Shown: one piece after another, positions 34,371 through 42,850 of the stretch | How positions within the stretch are numbered: position 1 is the first letter of the stretch | How the letters are laid out: every line of letters starts with the position of its first letter | Assembly (NCBI GenBank): GCA_903789595.1 | Contig: CAIFEZ010000026.1 | Location: 6,454 to 52,773, forward strand | Direction of reading: 5' to 3' | Source: an uncultured eubacterium 1-6 | GTDB taxonomy: Bacteria; Bacillota; Clostridia; Lachnospirales; Lachnospiraceae | DNA: 46,320 bases | Made by a program: the position numbers and the translations under genes | Notes under the pieces: generated by a model | Database searches by the model: none | Seen by the model: only the letters and a program-made list of their open reading frames with translations | What the model was told of the DNA's origin: nothing

Positions 34371-36521
34371 ATGAATGACCTGGACAGAGAAATTGAATAC
34401 GCACTGCGGATGCGGCCTCTTTTGAAGAAAAACGCGCTCTACAGCGATGAGACCGAGATGTTTCAGAGACCGATGGAGGCGCAGCCGGGAGATCTGGTGA
34501 CGATCCGGTTCCGGACTGCGAGGAACAACGCGGATGCGGTGTATCTCCATCACGGTGACGCCAGAATGCGGATGCATTTTCAGGAATGCCGCGACGGCTT
34601 TGATTTTTACAGCATTCAGATCAAAGTCCGGGAAGAAATTTTTTCCTATTATTTTGAGATCACGGCCGGGAACAATACCTGCTTTTACTGCAAGCTCGGC
34701 GTGCAGAGAGAGGCGCCGTCCGACTATCTGTTCCGCATCATTCCGGGATTCCATACACCGGACTGGGCGAAGGGCTGTGTCATGTATCAGATCTATCCGG
34801 ACCGGTTCTGCAACGGCGATCCCTCGAACGATGTCCTCACCGATGAATACAGCTATATCAACGAGCATGTCCGGAAAATCGAGGACTGGAACCAGGCCCC
34901 GGCAGACATGGACGTCCGGAATTTCTACGGCGGGGATCTTCAGGGAATCATAGACAAGATGGATTATCTGCAGAAGCTCGGGGTGGAGGCGATCTATCTG
35001 AATCCGATTTTTGTATCAGCCTCCAATCACAAGTACGACACCCAGGACTATGATTATGTGGATCCTCATCTGGGAAAGATTGTAAAGCAGTCGGGAGACC
35101 TTCTGGCGCCGGGAGATCACGACAACACGCATGCGGGCCTCTATATCAGCCGGGTGACGGATCTCGAGAACCTGGAAGCGGGGAATCAGCTGTTTGCAAG
35201 ACTCGTCGAAGAGGCGCACGCAAGGAACATCCGCGTGATCATCGACGGCGTCTTCAATCACTGCGGTTCCTTTAACAAGTGGATGGACCGGGAGAAAATC
35301 TACGAGGGCAGACCCGGATTCGAGCCGGGTGCCTATATCTCGGAGGACAGCCCCTATCACGATTATTTTGAGTTCCAGCACGGGTCCGTCTGGCCGTACA
35401 ATTCTCACTACGACGGATGGTGGGGACACGATACGCTGCCGAAGCTGAATTACGAGGACTCTATCGCGCTGCAGGAAGACATCCTCCGGATCGCCGCGAA
35501 GTGGGTGTCGCCGCCGTTCAACGCCGACGGCTGGAGACTTGATGTGGCCGCCGATCTGGGCCATTCAGCGGAATTCAATCATCAGTTCTGGAAAAAATTC
35601 CGCCAGAGGGTCAAGGAGGCGAATCCCAACGCCATCATTCTCGCGGAGCATTACGGGGACGCGGGTTCGTGGCTGAAAGGCGATGAGTGGGACACGGTCA
35701 TGAACTACGACGCGTTTATGGAACCGGTATCCTGGTTTCTCACCGGGATGGAAAAACACAGCGACTCATACCGGGAGGACCTTCTGGGCAATGCGGACAG
35801 CTTTGAGGACGCCATGCGGTATCACATGGCCTCGTTTACCGCGCCGTCGCTGTTGGTGGCGATGAACGAGCTGGACAACCATGATCATTCCAGATTCCTT
35901 ACCAGGACGAACCACAAGGTCGGCCGGGTGCAGAATCTCGGGACACAGGCGGCGGAACAGGATATCGACGTTTCTGTTCTGCGGACAGCCGTCGTGATTC
36001 AGATGACCTGGCCGGGAGCTCCCACCGTTTACTACGGCGACGAGGCCGGCGTCTGCGGATTCACCGACCCGGACAATCGCCGGACCTATCCATGGGGCCG
36101 GGAAAATGAGGATCTGATCCGGTTCTATCAGGGCATTATCGCGGTGCACCGGAATCACCGCGCTCTGCGGACAGGATCGCTGAAGCTTCTGTACAAGGAC
36201 TACAATGTTCTGGCATACGGCAGGTTCAACGAAGAGGAGCAGATCATCGTTCTGGTGAATAACCGGCAGGAGGACTATTATATGGAAGTCGTTGTGTGGC
36301 CGGCCGGCCTGGATCGTTACGCGCACAAGGACAGCCTGATACGCATATTCCGGTGCGGCAGAGACGGATATTCTGAGGAAACGGAAGAGGTCTCCGTAGA
36401 AGCCGGTGTTCTCAAGACGACAATTCCCGCCTCCGGCGCTCTGGTGTTCGCGCACAAGAGTGAAAATCCCGACGACGTCGCGATCTATGACCTGAAGAGA
36501 AGAGCGCATCGGGTTAACTGA
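34371..36521 (+). CDS. GH13 alpha-glycosidase (neopullulanase/cyclomaltodextrinase-like)
   Basis: Hydrolyses alpha-1,4 (and possibly alpha-1,6) glucans or maltodextrins. The 716-residue protein has an N-terminal beta-sandwich domain (about 1-125, CBM34-like), the (beta/alpha)8 catalytic domain beginning around MYQIYPDRF, and a C-terminal beta domain. Conserved regions: DGVFNHCG, nucleophile Asp391 in GWRLDVA, acid/base Glu426 in ILAEHYGD, and Asp505 in LDNHDHSR. No signal peptide, so cytoplasmic; its products could join those of glycogen phosphorylase. AGAGGAAAG precedes the ATG. The exact substrate specificity cannot be fixed from sequence alone. Confidence 0.92.
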   Translation: MNDLDREIEYALRMRPLLKKNALYSDETEMFQRPMEAQPGDLVTIRFRTARNNADAVYLHHGDARMRMHFQECRDGFDFYSIQIKVREEIFSYYFEITAGNNTCFYCKLGVQREAPSDYLFRIIPGFHTPDWAKGCVMYQIYPDRFCNGDPSNDVLTDEYSYINEHVRKIEDWNQAPADMDVRNFYGGDLQGIIDKMDYLQKLGVEAIYLNPIFVSASNHKYDTQDYDYVDPHLGKIVKQSGDLLAPGDHDNTHAGLYISRVTDLENLEAGNQLFARLVEEAHARNIRVIIDGVFNHCGSFNKWMDREKIYEGRPGFEPGAYISEDSPYHDYFEFQHGSVWPYNSHYDGWWGHDTLPKLNYEDSIALQEDILRIAAKWVSPPFNADGWRLDVAADLGHSAEFNHQFWKKFRQRVKEANPNAIILAEHYGDAGSWLKGDEWDTVMNYDAFMEPVSWFLTGMEKHSDSYREDLLGNADSFEDAMRYHMASFTAPSLLVAMNELDNHDHSRFLTRTNHKVGRVQNLGTQAAEQDIDVSVLRTAVVIQMTWPGAPTVYYGDEAGVCGFTDPDNRRTYPWGRENEDLIRFYQGIIAVHRNHRALRTGSLKLLYKDYNVLAYGRFNEEEQIIVLVNNRQEDYYMEVVVWPAGLDRYAHKDSLIRIFRCGRDGYSEETEEVSVEAGVLKTTIPASGALVFAHKSENPDDVAIYDLKRRAHRVN

Positions 36522-36637
36522 ATTTGCCCGCTGATGCTGACAATGAAAGTGTGAAGCGGTGAGACGAACACCGTGACGGGCCGACAAAGTCGGTCCCCTG
36601 TAGGGTTGTGCATGAACTGCCAATGGAAAGGAACAAT

Positions 36638-36994
36638 ATGAATATTGTAACAAAAATCCTGTCAGTGCTGGTGGCACTGGAATTTATCTATATCTTTTAT
36701 CTGGAAACGGTTGCGACAGGCTCGGACAAGACGTCAAAGGTGTTCGGTATGACGACAGACGAGCTCAGTCAGAAAAACGTCTCGGTTCTGTTTAAGAACC
36801 AGGGCGTTTATAACGGACTGCTCGCAGTTCTGATCCTGCTGGCTGTGTTCGCATTTGCCAGCAAGGCGGCCGTGATCTGTCTGATGGCATATATCGTAGC
36901 GGTTGCCCTGTACGGCAGCTTTACGAGCAACCCGAAGATCATCCTGATGCAGGGCGGACTCGCGATTCTGACGCTGATCTCCTGCATCTTCTGA
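36638..36994 (+). CDS. DUF1304 integral membrane protein
   Basis: Small membrane protein of unknown function. The 118 residues contain about four hydrophobic segments: near 5-23, 58-76, 78-93 and 100-117. Between the first two lies a conserved hydrophilic stretch with FLET, SLIFGM-like KVFGMT and LFKNQGVYNG, characteristic of the DUF1304 family. ATG at 36638 has AAAGGAA upstream; a GTG 30 bases earlier is less likely. It lies 116 bases after the GH13 gene and precedes a 35-bp repeat array. Confidence 0.85.
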   Translation: MNIVTKILSVLVALEFIYIFYLETVATGSDKTSKVFGMTTDELSQKNVSVLFKNQGVYNGLLAVLILLAVFAFASKAAVICLMAYIVAVALYGSFTSNPKIILMQGGLAILTLISCIF

Positions 36995-37084
36995 GGTACT
37001 GAGCCGTTTCGGACAGCTGGCGTGCAAGGCTTCTTATCAGTAACCATTGAACCGGCTGCATTTGAATATTTTACCTGCAATATT

Positions 37085-37215
37085 ACTGCTTCAACGAAGG
37101 ATATGTTATCTGTAATACGACTGCTTCAACGAAGAATATGTTATCTGTAATATGACTGCTTCAACGAAGGACATGTTATCTGTAATATGGCTTCTTCACT
37201 GAGGAATATTGTAAA
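37085..37215. repeat. 35-bp tandem array (3 units plus remnant)
   Basis: ACTGCTTCAACGAAGGATAT begins at 37085 and the unit recurs at 37120 and 37155, followed by a degenerate fourth from 37190. The array fills the gap between the DUF1304 gene and the AT-rich acyltransferase gene. Confidence 0.9.
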
Positions 37216-37232
37216 CTGGGGTCGAGACGTAC

Positions 37233-38261
37233 ATGACTTGGAATTATTTAAGCAAATACAGAAGTGAAATTTATGGATGCATGATCATCCGGATTGTATT
37301 GTTTCATTGGTATTCGGTATTTGCAGATAAATTAAATTTCAATTGGATCTTGTTCAATTTTATATCCCAGGGTAATGTTGGCGTAGATCTGTTTCTGATC
37401 CTGTCTGGTTTTTCGATTCGGTATGCTTTAAAAAAATACGAATTCCTTACAAGAAGCAATATCCTCAGTTTTTATAAACGCAGAATGATAAAGCTGTTTA
37501 TACCCTATCTTTTCTTCTGTATTCCTTATTTGATCCTGAGTTATTTCTTCCTGTACATAGATTCGGTTGGAATGCTGATTAAAGAAATGCTGTTTGTCGA
37601 CAGACATGTGAGCGGTTTCTGGTTCATCGCCTGCATTTTTGTCTGCTACATGATTTCCCCGATCATAGAGTATCTTCTCAGAAGGGACAGGGAAAAAACG
37701 GTAATTGCCCTGACGATATTATACATAATCGTATTAGGCGTTTTTGCAAAATTTTCTCCTGAATTTTATAAATACGAGGTTTTGTTAACAAGAATACCTG
37801 CTTTCATCTTTGGCATGCTTTTGTATAAATGGGTTTCAGAAAAACGCAGAATTTCTATAGGAGACATATTGATATGTCTGTCGTTTATCCTTTTCAGATA
37901 CCCCGTACTCTACATCGCTCAAAGAACCCCTGTCCTGACGGATTGCTCAGTTTTAATTGACCGTCTGCTCATGGGAACGATGGGACTTGGTGTTGGAATT
38001 CTTCTCATATTAATTCTTCCGCATGGTGAGTCTTCCAGGGTAAACTCCTGCCTGAGCAAAGTCGGAAAGGTTACTCTGGAAATCTATGTTTTTCACATAG
38101 CTCTCAAAGATATCATAACGAAAATTTTGGGCCCGTCTGTATCATCAATTTCAAGACCGGGAGTATTGCTGATCGGCGCGGCATATTTACCGCTTTCGAT
38201 ACTTGGCGGTTTTCTGTTTAAGAGGTATTTTGATTTTATCAAGGCAAAAATATGCAGATAG
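37233..38261 (+). CDS. Membrane acyltransferase 3 family protein
   Basis: Likely transfers acyl (often acetyl) groups to an extracytoplasmic polysaccharide or cell-wall glycan. The 342-residue protein has about ten membrane segments; the N-terminal IIRIVLFHWYSVF carries the Arg/His pattern seen in this family, and GVDLFLILSGFSIRYAL and HVSGFWFIACIFVCYM are typical. The gene is markedly AT-rich compared with every neighbour, suggesting acquisition by transfer; it lies 119 bases before a tRNA-Leu gene and after a repeat array. The ribosome binding site before the ATG is weak (GGGGTCGAG), so the start could differ. Substrate unknown. Confidence 0.83.
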   Translation: MTWNYLSKYRSEIYGCMIIRIVLFHWYSVFADKLNFNWILFNFISQGNVGVDLFLILSGFSIRYALKKYEFLTRSNILSFYKRRMIKLFIPYLFFCIPYLILSYFFLYIDSVGMLIKEMLFVDRHVSGFWFIACIFVCYMISPIIEYLLRRDREKTVIALTILYIIVLGVFAKFSPEFYKYEVLLTRIPAFIFGMLLYKWVSEKRRISIGDILICLSFILFRYPVLYIAQRTPVLTDCSVLIDRLLMGTMGLGVGILLILILPHGESSRVNSCLSKVGKVTLEIYVFHIALKDIITKILGPSVSSISRPGVLLIGAAYLPLSILGGFLFKRYFDFIKAKICR

Positions 38262-38380
38262 CAGACAAGCAAGAACTTGCAATCCGGTGAAAAGTAATAT
38301 ATAATTTCTTTTGATTGTTCAGCATCCGGTTCTGAAAACCGCGAGTTTTCGAAAGAGGCTGGATTTCTGAAAAGGAGTGT

Positions 38381-38466
38381 GCTGGTGTGGCGGAATAGGT
38401 AGACGCAAGGGACTTAAAATCCCTCGGTGCTTACACACCGTGTCGGTTCGAGTCCGACCACCAGCA
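38381..38466 (+). tRNA. tRNA-Leu (anticodon TAA)
   Basis: An 86-nt gene with acceptor GCTGGTG (38381-38387) pairing with CACCAGC (38459-38465) and discriminator A. Anticodon stem AGGGA/TCCCT closes loop CTTAAAA, anticodon TAA at 38415-38417. A long variable arm (type II) and T-arm GTCGGTTCGAGTCCGAC are present. The 3' CCA is not encoded. Confidence 0.97.
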
Positions 38467-38495
38467 GTATGGAAAGAATTTGCAAACAGACAGGT

Positions 38496-38546
38496 TACAG
38501 AAAAGTGCCGCTGACCCCGAAAAAAGGTCTGCGGCACTTTTCTGTA
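38496..38546 (+). terminator. Terminator after tRNA-Leu
   Basis: TACAGAAAAGTGCCGC (38496-38511) pairs perfectly with 38531-38546 over 16 bp, with a 19-nt loop. The following sequence is A-rich rather than T-rich, so it may act mainly as a processing or 3' end hairpin. Confidence 0.65.
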
Positions 38547-38580
38547 GAAAAAATTAAAAATAGGACCAAGAATAGGGCTA

Positions 38581-38909
38581 CTGTTCACGGGATATCTGAA
38601 AGGCAGGGATTTCACAGCCCTGTTGCCATTCGCAAACTGGCTGTAACAAAGTTTTATCCTGATTTATTGAAGCTGCGGAACTCCTCAGGCGCGAGCGCCT
38701 TCGTCAAACTGCAAATCTACTAGGCTCATTTCATTCGCCAAGGGATTTGTATGCGTCGCACGTAAGCGGCCGCAAGCGCCCGCTAAGTGCTCATCGCAAA
38801 GTCCTCGCTATTTATTCAATGAAGAATTTACGGATAAAACTTTTAACAGCCAGTAATGCTCAGGCAAAGGTGCTTTAAAATCCTTGCCTGGTCAGCTATG
38901 CGTGAACAG
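38581..38909 (+). mobile_element. Foldback (MITE-like) element, copy 3 (329 bp, longest)
   Basis: Bounded by CTGTTCACG (38581-38589) and CGTGAACAG (38901-38909), exact 9-bp inverted repeats. The left arm (ACTGGCTGTAACAAAGTTTT) is nearly complementary to the right arm (AAAACTTTTAACAGCCAGT), so the whole element can fold back. Relative to copy 1 it has about 88 extra bases in the middle. An A-rich direct repeat (AGAAAAAATTAAAAATAGGA) flanks it at 38546-38565 and 38927-38947. No transposase is encoded. Confidence 0.8.
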
Positions 38910-38948
38910 TAACAGAATAGGAACGCAGAAAAAAATTAAAAATAGGAG

Positions 38949-38979
38949 TTGACATCCCGGAATTCCGTGGTAGTATAAG
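38949..38979 (+). promoter_or_regulatory. dnaK promoter
   Basis: TTGACA (38949-38954) followed by TATAAG (38974-38979, 19-bp spacer) or an overlapping AGTATA (17-bp spacer). It lies just upstream of the CIRCE operator. Confidence 0.65.
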
Positions 38980-38990
38980 GATTGTAAGAA

Positions 38991-39017
38991 TTAGCACTCG
39001 TACATGATGAGTGCTAA
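38991..39017 (+). promoter_or_regulatory. CIRCE operator (HrcA site)
   Basis: TTAGCACTC (38991-38999), nine bases, GAGTGCTAA (39009-39017): a perfect CIRCE element, the binding site of the heat-shock repressor HrcA, at the predicted transcription start of dnaK. Confidence 0.97.
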
Positions 39018-39123
39018 CAGAATAAAGAACAAGAGAATCAGACATCAGAAGAAATCCGCAGGGAACGGATCAGAAGATTTCCCGGCGCGGAGGGTACTTC
39101 ATCCGAAAAGGAGGAAATAGATT

Positions 39124-41004
39124 ATGGGAAAGATTATCGGAATTGACTTAGGTACTACGAATAGTTGTGTAGCTGTTATGGAAGGCGGAAAGCCGACCGT
39201 TATTGCGAACGCAGAAGGAAGCCGTACGACTCCGTCCGTCGTCGCATTCACAAAGACCGGAGAGCGTCTGGTCGGCGAGCCGGCAAAGCGTCAGGCAGTG
39301 ACGAACGCGGATCACACGATCTCCTCCATCAAGCGTCACATGGGCTCCGATTACAGAGTCACCATTGACGGAAAGAGCTACACCCCGCAGGAGATCTCCG
39401 CAATGATTCTGCAGAAGCTGAAAAGCGACGCAGAGGGATATCTGGGAGAAAAGGTGACAGAGGCTGTCATCACCTGCCCGGCATACTTCAACGACGCACA
39501 GCGTCAGGCCACAAAGGACGCAGGTAAGATTGCCGGCCTCGATGTAAAGCGAATCATCAACGAGCCGACGGCGGCTGCCCTGGCTTACGGGCTGGACAAT
39601 GAGAAAGAGCAGAAGGTTATGGTATACGACCTCGGCGGCGGCACCTTCGATGTTTCGGTCATCGAGATCGGCGACGGCGTCATCGAGGTACTGGCTACCG
39701 CCGGCAACAACCATCTGGGCGGCGACGATTTCGATAAGAGAGTTGCCGACTATATCGTAAGTGAATTCAAGAAGCAGGAGGGCATTGACCTTTCCGGCGA
39801 CAAGATGGCAATGCAGAGAATCCGTGAAGCGGCAGAGAAGGCGAAGATCGAGCTTTCTAGCGCGACTACCACGAACATCAACCTTCCGTTCATCACCGCA
39901 ACGGCTGACGGCGCAAAGCATCTGGATCTCAACCTGACAAAGGCAAAATTCGACGAGCTGACCGCAGATCTTGTGGAAGCAACCGCAGAGCCGGTTAGAA
40001 CCGCTCTGAATGACGCGGGTCTTACCGCATCCGACCTTTCGAAGGTGCTTCTGGTCGGCGGTTCCACACGTATCCCGGCGGTACAGGACAAGGTAAGACA
40101 GCTGACCGGACATGAGCCGAGCAAGAACCTGAACCCGGATGAGTGCGTGGCAATCGGCGCGTCCATTCAGGGCGGCAAGCTTGCCGGAGACGCGGGAGCC
40201 GGAGACGTGCTTCTGCTCGATGTCACACCGCTGACCCTTTCCATCGAGACCATGGGAGGAATCGCAACACCGCTGATTCCGAGAAACACCACCATCCCGA
40301 CAAAGAAGAGCCAGATTTTCTCCACCGCTGCGGACAATCAGACGGCAGTGGATATCAACGTTGTACAGGGTGAGCGTAAGTTCGCCAGAGACAATAAATC
40401 CCTCGGTCAGTTCCGTCTGGACGGAATCCCGCCGGCAATGCGCGGTGTTCCGCAGATCGAGGTAACCTTCGATATCGACGCGAACGGTATTGTAAACGTA
40501 TCTGCAAAGGATCTCGGAACGGGCAAGGAGCAGCACATCACGATCACTTCCGGATCGAGCATGAGCGATGCGGAGATCGACAAGGCAGTCAAGGAAGCCG
40601 CGCAGTACGAGGCAGAGGACAAGAAGAGAAAGGATGCCGTAGATACCAAGAATGAAGCGGATTCCACGGTATTCCAGGTAGAGAAGGCTCTGAAGGAGGT
40701 CGGCGACAAGGTTCCGGCGGATCAGAAGAGCGGCGTTGAGGCGGATCTGAACGCACTGAAGGATCTGCTGGCAAAGGCACCGGCGGACGGAAGCCTGACC
40801 GACGCGCAGGTAACGGACATCAAGGCGGCGAAGGAGAAACTGATGAATTCTTCACAGGCTCTGTTCACCAAGATGTACGAGAACATGCAGCAGAATCAGG
40901 GCGGCCCGAATCCGGGCGCAGGCGCAGGCCCGCAGGGCGGCAGCACCGGTGCAGGCAATAACGGCGGCGACGACGTCGTAGACGCAGACTACAAGGAAGT
41001 CTGA
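39124..41004 (+). CDS. dnaK: Chaperone DnaK (Hsp70)
   Basis: ATP-dependent chaperone. The 626-residue protein starts [18 protein letters not shown], with the phosphate-binding loops [15 protein letters not shown] and [13 protein letters not shown], the linker [15 protein letters not shown], and a substrate domain ending in a Gly/Asn-rich tail and [18 protein letters not shown] precedes the ATG. Unusually for Firmicutes, it stands alone: hrcA, grpE and dnaJ are not adjacent, and the upstream side holds tRNA-Leu and a foldback element. It keeps its own CIRCE site. Confidence 0.98.
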   Translation: MGKIIGIDLGTTNSCVAVMEGGKPTVIANAEGSRTTPSVVAFTKTGERLVGEPAKRQAVTNADHTISSIKRHMGSDYRVTIDGKSYTPQEISAMILQKLKSDAEGYLGEKVTEAVITCPAYFNDAQRQATKDAGKIAGLDVKRIINEPTAAALAYGLDNEKEQKVMVYDLGGGTFDVSVIEIGDGVIEVLATAGNNHLGGDDFDKRVADYIVSEFKKQEGIDLSGDKMAMQRIREAAEKAKIELSSATTTNINLPFITATADGAKHLDLNLTKAKFDELTADLVEATAEPVRTALNDAGLTASDLSKVLLVGGSTRIPAVQDKVRQLTGHEPSKNLNPDECVAIGASIQGGKLAGDAGAGDVLLLDVTPLTLSIETMGGIATPLIPRNTTIPTKKSQIFSTAADNQTAVDINVVQGERKFARDNKSLGQFRLDGIPPAMRGVPQIEVTFDIDANGIVNVSAKDLGTGKEQHITITSGSSMSDAEIDKAVKEAAQYEAEDKKRKDAVDTKNEADSTVFQVEKALKEVGDKVPADQKSGVEADLNALKDLLAKAPADGSLTDAQVTDIKAAKEKLMNSSQALFTKMYENMQQNQGGPNPGAGAGPQGGSTGAGNNGGDDVVDADYKEV

Positions 41005-41061
41005 TATGCGGACCGGAATTTCCGGAAAATAATATTGTAAAATACTGTGAACATAAGCTAA

Positions 41062-41100
41062 GACAGCGGCAGGATGACAGAGATGTCTCCTGCCGCTGTC
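41062..41100 (+). terminator. Terminator after dnaK
   Basis: GACAGCGGCAGGA (41062-41074) pairs perfectly with TCCTGCCGCTGTC (41088-41100), a 13-bp stem with a 13-nt loop, followed by CTGCTTTATT. Confidence 0.8.
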
Positions 41101-41476
41101 CTGCTTTATTCGGATGCTGTCCGGCTGAAGAAGACTGATTCGTCCGGTATTGGAAACGGATCAGCCGTCTTGCAAAAAGTGCAGCGATAATAAAGGAAAA
41201 AATGCCTGGAGCATTCTTCTCATTGTTGTTATGGATGGAAGCGTTTGTTAACTGGACGTGAAGAAATGTTAATGGTGAAAAAAAGAAAGGTTTCATCGGT
41301 CCCTGCGGTGGCATCCATCGGCGGATTATGATATTATCGGTATGTTCGGAAAAAAACGGCACTTCTGTCTGCAATTTTTAAAGCGGCGGGTATGCGCAGG
41401 AAGTGACTCGGAGAATTATCCATATTGTGGCACGGGCGAGGCGCGAATGTCCGTTTATGGTCTGGAGGTGATTTCA

Positions 41477-42850
41477 TTGAATGAGATGATGAATACAGAT
41501 GAGCTTGAAGAACGGAAGGAAATGGTCCAGGCCTGTATCAAAGACGGTGACAAGCAGAGGCTGAATGAGATCTTCAGCGATATGGAAGCCATTGACTTTG
41601 CCCAGATTGTGGAAGCTCTCGAGGATGAGGAAATTCCAAGGGTCATGCAGCTTCTGAATGACGAGAACAGAACTGCGCTGATGGAAGAGTCCAGCGATGA
41701 GATGCGGATTCGCCTGGCAAAGACGCTGGACAATCACGCGCTGCTCGATCTGTTCGCGGACATGCAGAAGGATGATATTGTAGATATGCTGGGAGATTTC
41801 CCCACCGGCAGGAGAAAAGAGGTTCTCGATCTGATGAAGGCCGATGACCGGAAGATCATCACAAACCTTCTCCAGTATCCGGAGGAATCGGCCGGAGGAT
41901 TGATGTCCACCGCGTACCTGGCTCTGAATGAGAACCTGACCGTATCTGAGGGCATTCACAAGATCCATGAAATCGGACCGAAGACCGAGGTCATCGAGAT
42001 TATTTATGTGACCGACCGGACGCACCGTCTGACGGGCACGGTCGATCTGAGAGATCTTCTGTCGAGTCCCGGCTCGAAGCTGATCCGCGAGATCATGCAT
42101 GACAATGTGATCTATGTCACTCCGGAGGTCGATCAGGAGGAAGTGGCAAAGCTGGTATCCCGATACGATCTGCAGGCGATTCCGGTCGTCAGCGCGAAGA
42201 AACAGCTTCTCGGAATCATCACCGTAGATGATGTCATCGATGTCATCATTCAGGAGCACGACGAGGATATGCTCCAGATGGCCGGTGTAAGTTCGGAGGA
42301 AAGCCTGAAGACTTCCCTCGGGCAGTCCATACGCTTCCGTCTCCCCTGGCTTCTGGTCAACCTGGCGACGGCATTTCTTGCCTCGTTCACGGTAAAGGCA
42401 TTTGAGAGCACCATCAATCAGGTAGTTGCGCTTTCCGCGATCATGACGATCGTATCCGGAATGGGAGGAAACGCCGGAACACAGACAATGTCCGTGCTGG
42501 TGCGTGAGCTCTCCCGGAATAAAATTACTTTATCAGAGGCTCTGAAGGGCTTCTTCAAGGAAATTCTGCTTGGCGTCATCGACGGCGCCGCCAATGGCGT
42601 CGTGACAGGAGTCATCGTCTGTTTCATATACGGAAACATATATCTCGGCCTGATTGTATTCATCGCCATGATCGGAAATATGATCGTCGCAGGTGTCTTC
42701 GGCTTTCTGGTTCCCGTCGTTCTGGACAAGATCCATGCGGACCCGGCAGTCGCTTCCTCTATTTTTGTGACTACGGCGACCGATGTCCTTGGATTCTTTA
42801 TCTTCCTCGGACTTGCCAAGCTCACACTTCCGCTGCTTCTCGGAGCCTGA
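41477..42850 (+). CDS. mgtE: Magnesium transporter MgtE
   Basis: Magnesium channel gated by cytoplasmic magnesium. About 457 residues: an N-terminal superhelical MgtE_N domain (to about 130), a CBS-domain pair (about 135-255, with PVVSAKKQLLGIITVDDVIDV), a connecting helix, and five C-terminal membrane segments with the pore-associated GNAGTQ. Start assigned to TTG 41477 with GGAGG eight bases upstream; an ATG at 41447 in the same frame lacks a site of that quality. The 3' end overlaps the convergent kinase gene by 29 bases. No M-box magnesium riboswitch was recognised in the 370-base upstream gap. Confidence 0.94.
   Translation: MNEMMNTDELEERKEMVQACIKDGDKQRLNEIFSDMEAIDFAQIVEALEDEEIPRVMQLLNDENRTALMEESSDEMRIRLAKTLDNHALLDLFADMQKDDIVDMLGDFPTGRRKEVLDLMKADDRKIITNLLQYPEESAGGLMSTAYLALNENLTVSEGIHKIHEIGPKTEVIEIIYVTDRTHRLTGTVDLRDLLSSPGSKLIREIMHDNVIYVTPEVDQEEVAKLVSRYDLQAIPVVSAKKQLLGIITVDDVIDVIIQEHDEDMLQMAGVSSEESLKTSLGQSIRFRLPWLLVNLATAFLASFTVKAFESTINQVVALSAIMTIVSGMGGNAGTQTMSVLVRELSRNKITLSEALKGFFKEILLGVIDGAANGVVTGVIVCFIYGNIYLGLIVFIAMIGNMIVAGVFGFLVPVVLDKIHADPAVASSIFVTTATDVLGFFIFLGLAKLTLPLLLGA

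Noticed and set aside
38427-38723. 98-codon open frame across the tRNA-Leu 3' end and the foldback element
   Set aside because: It overlaps the tRNA and its terminator, and its C-terminal half is the element's own sequence, shared with the copy at 8584-8799.
41101-41476. M-box magnesium riboswitch before mgtE
   Set aside because: I looked for its conserved core and found none; only A-rich and weakly structured sequence is visible.
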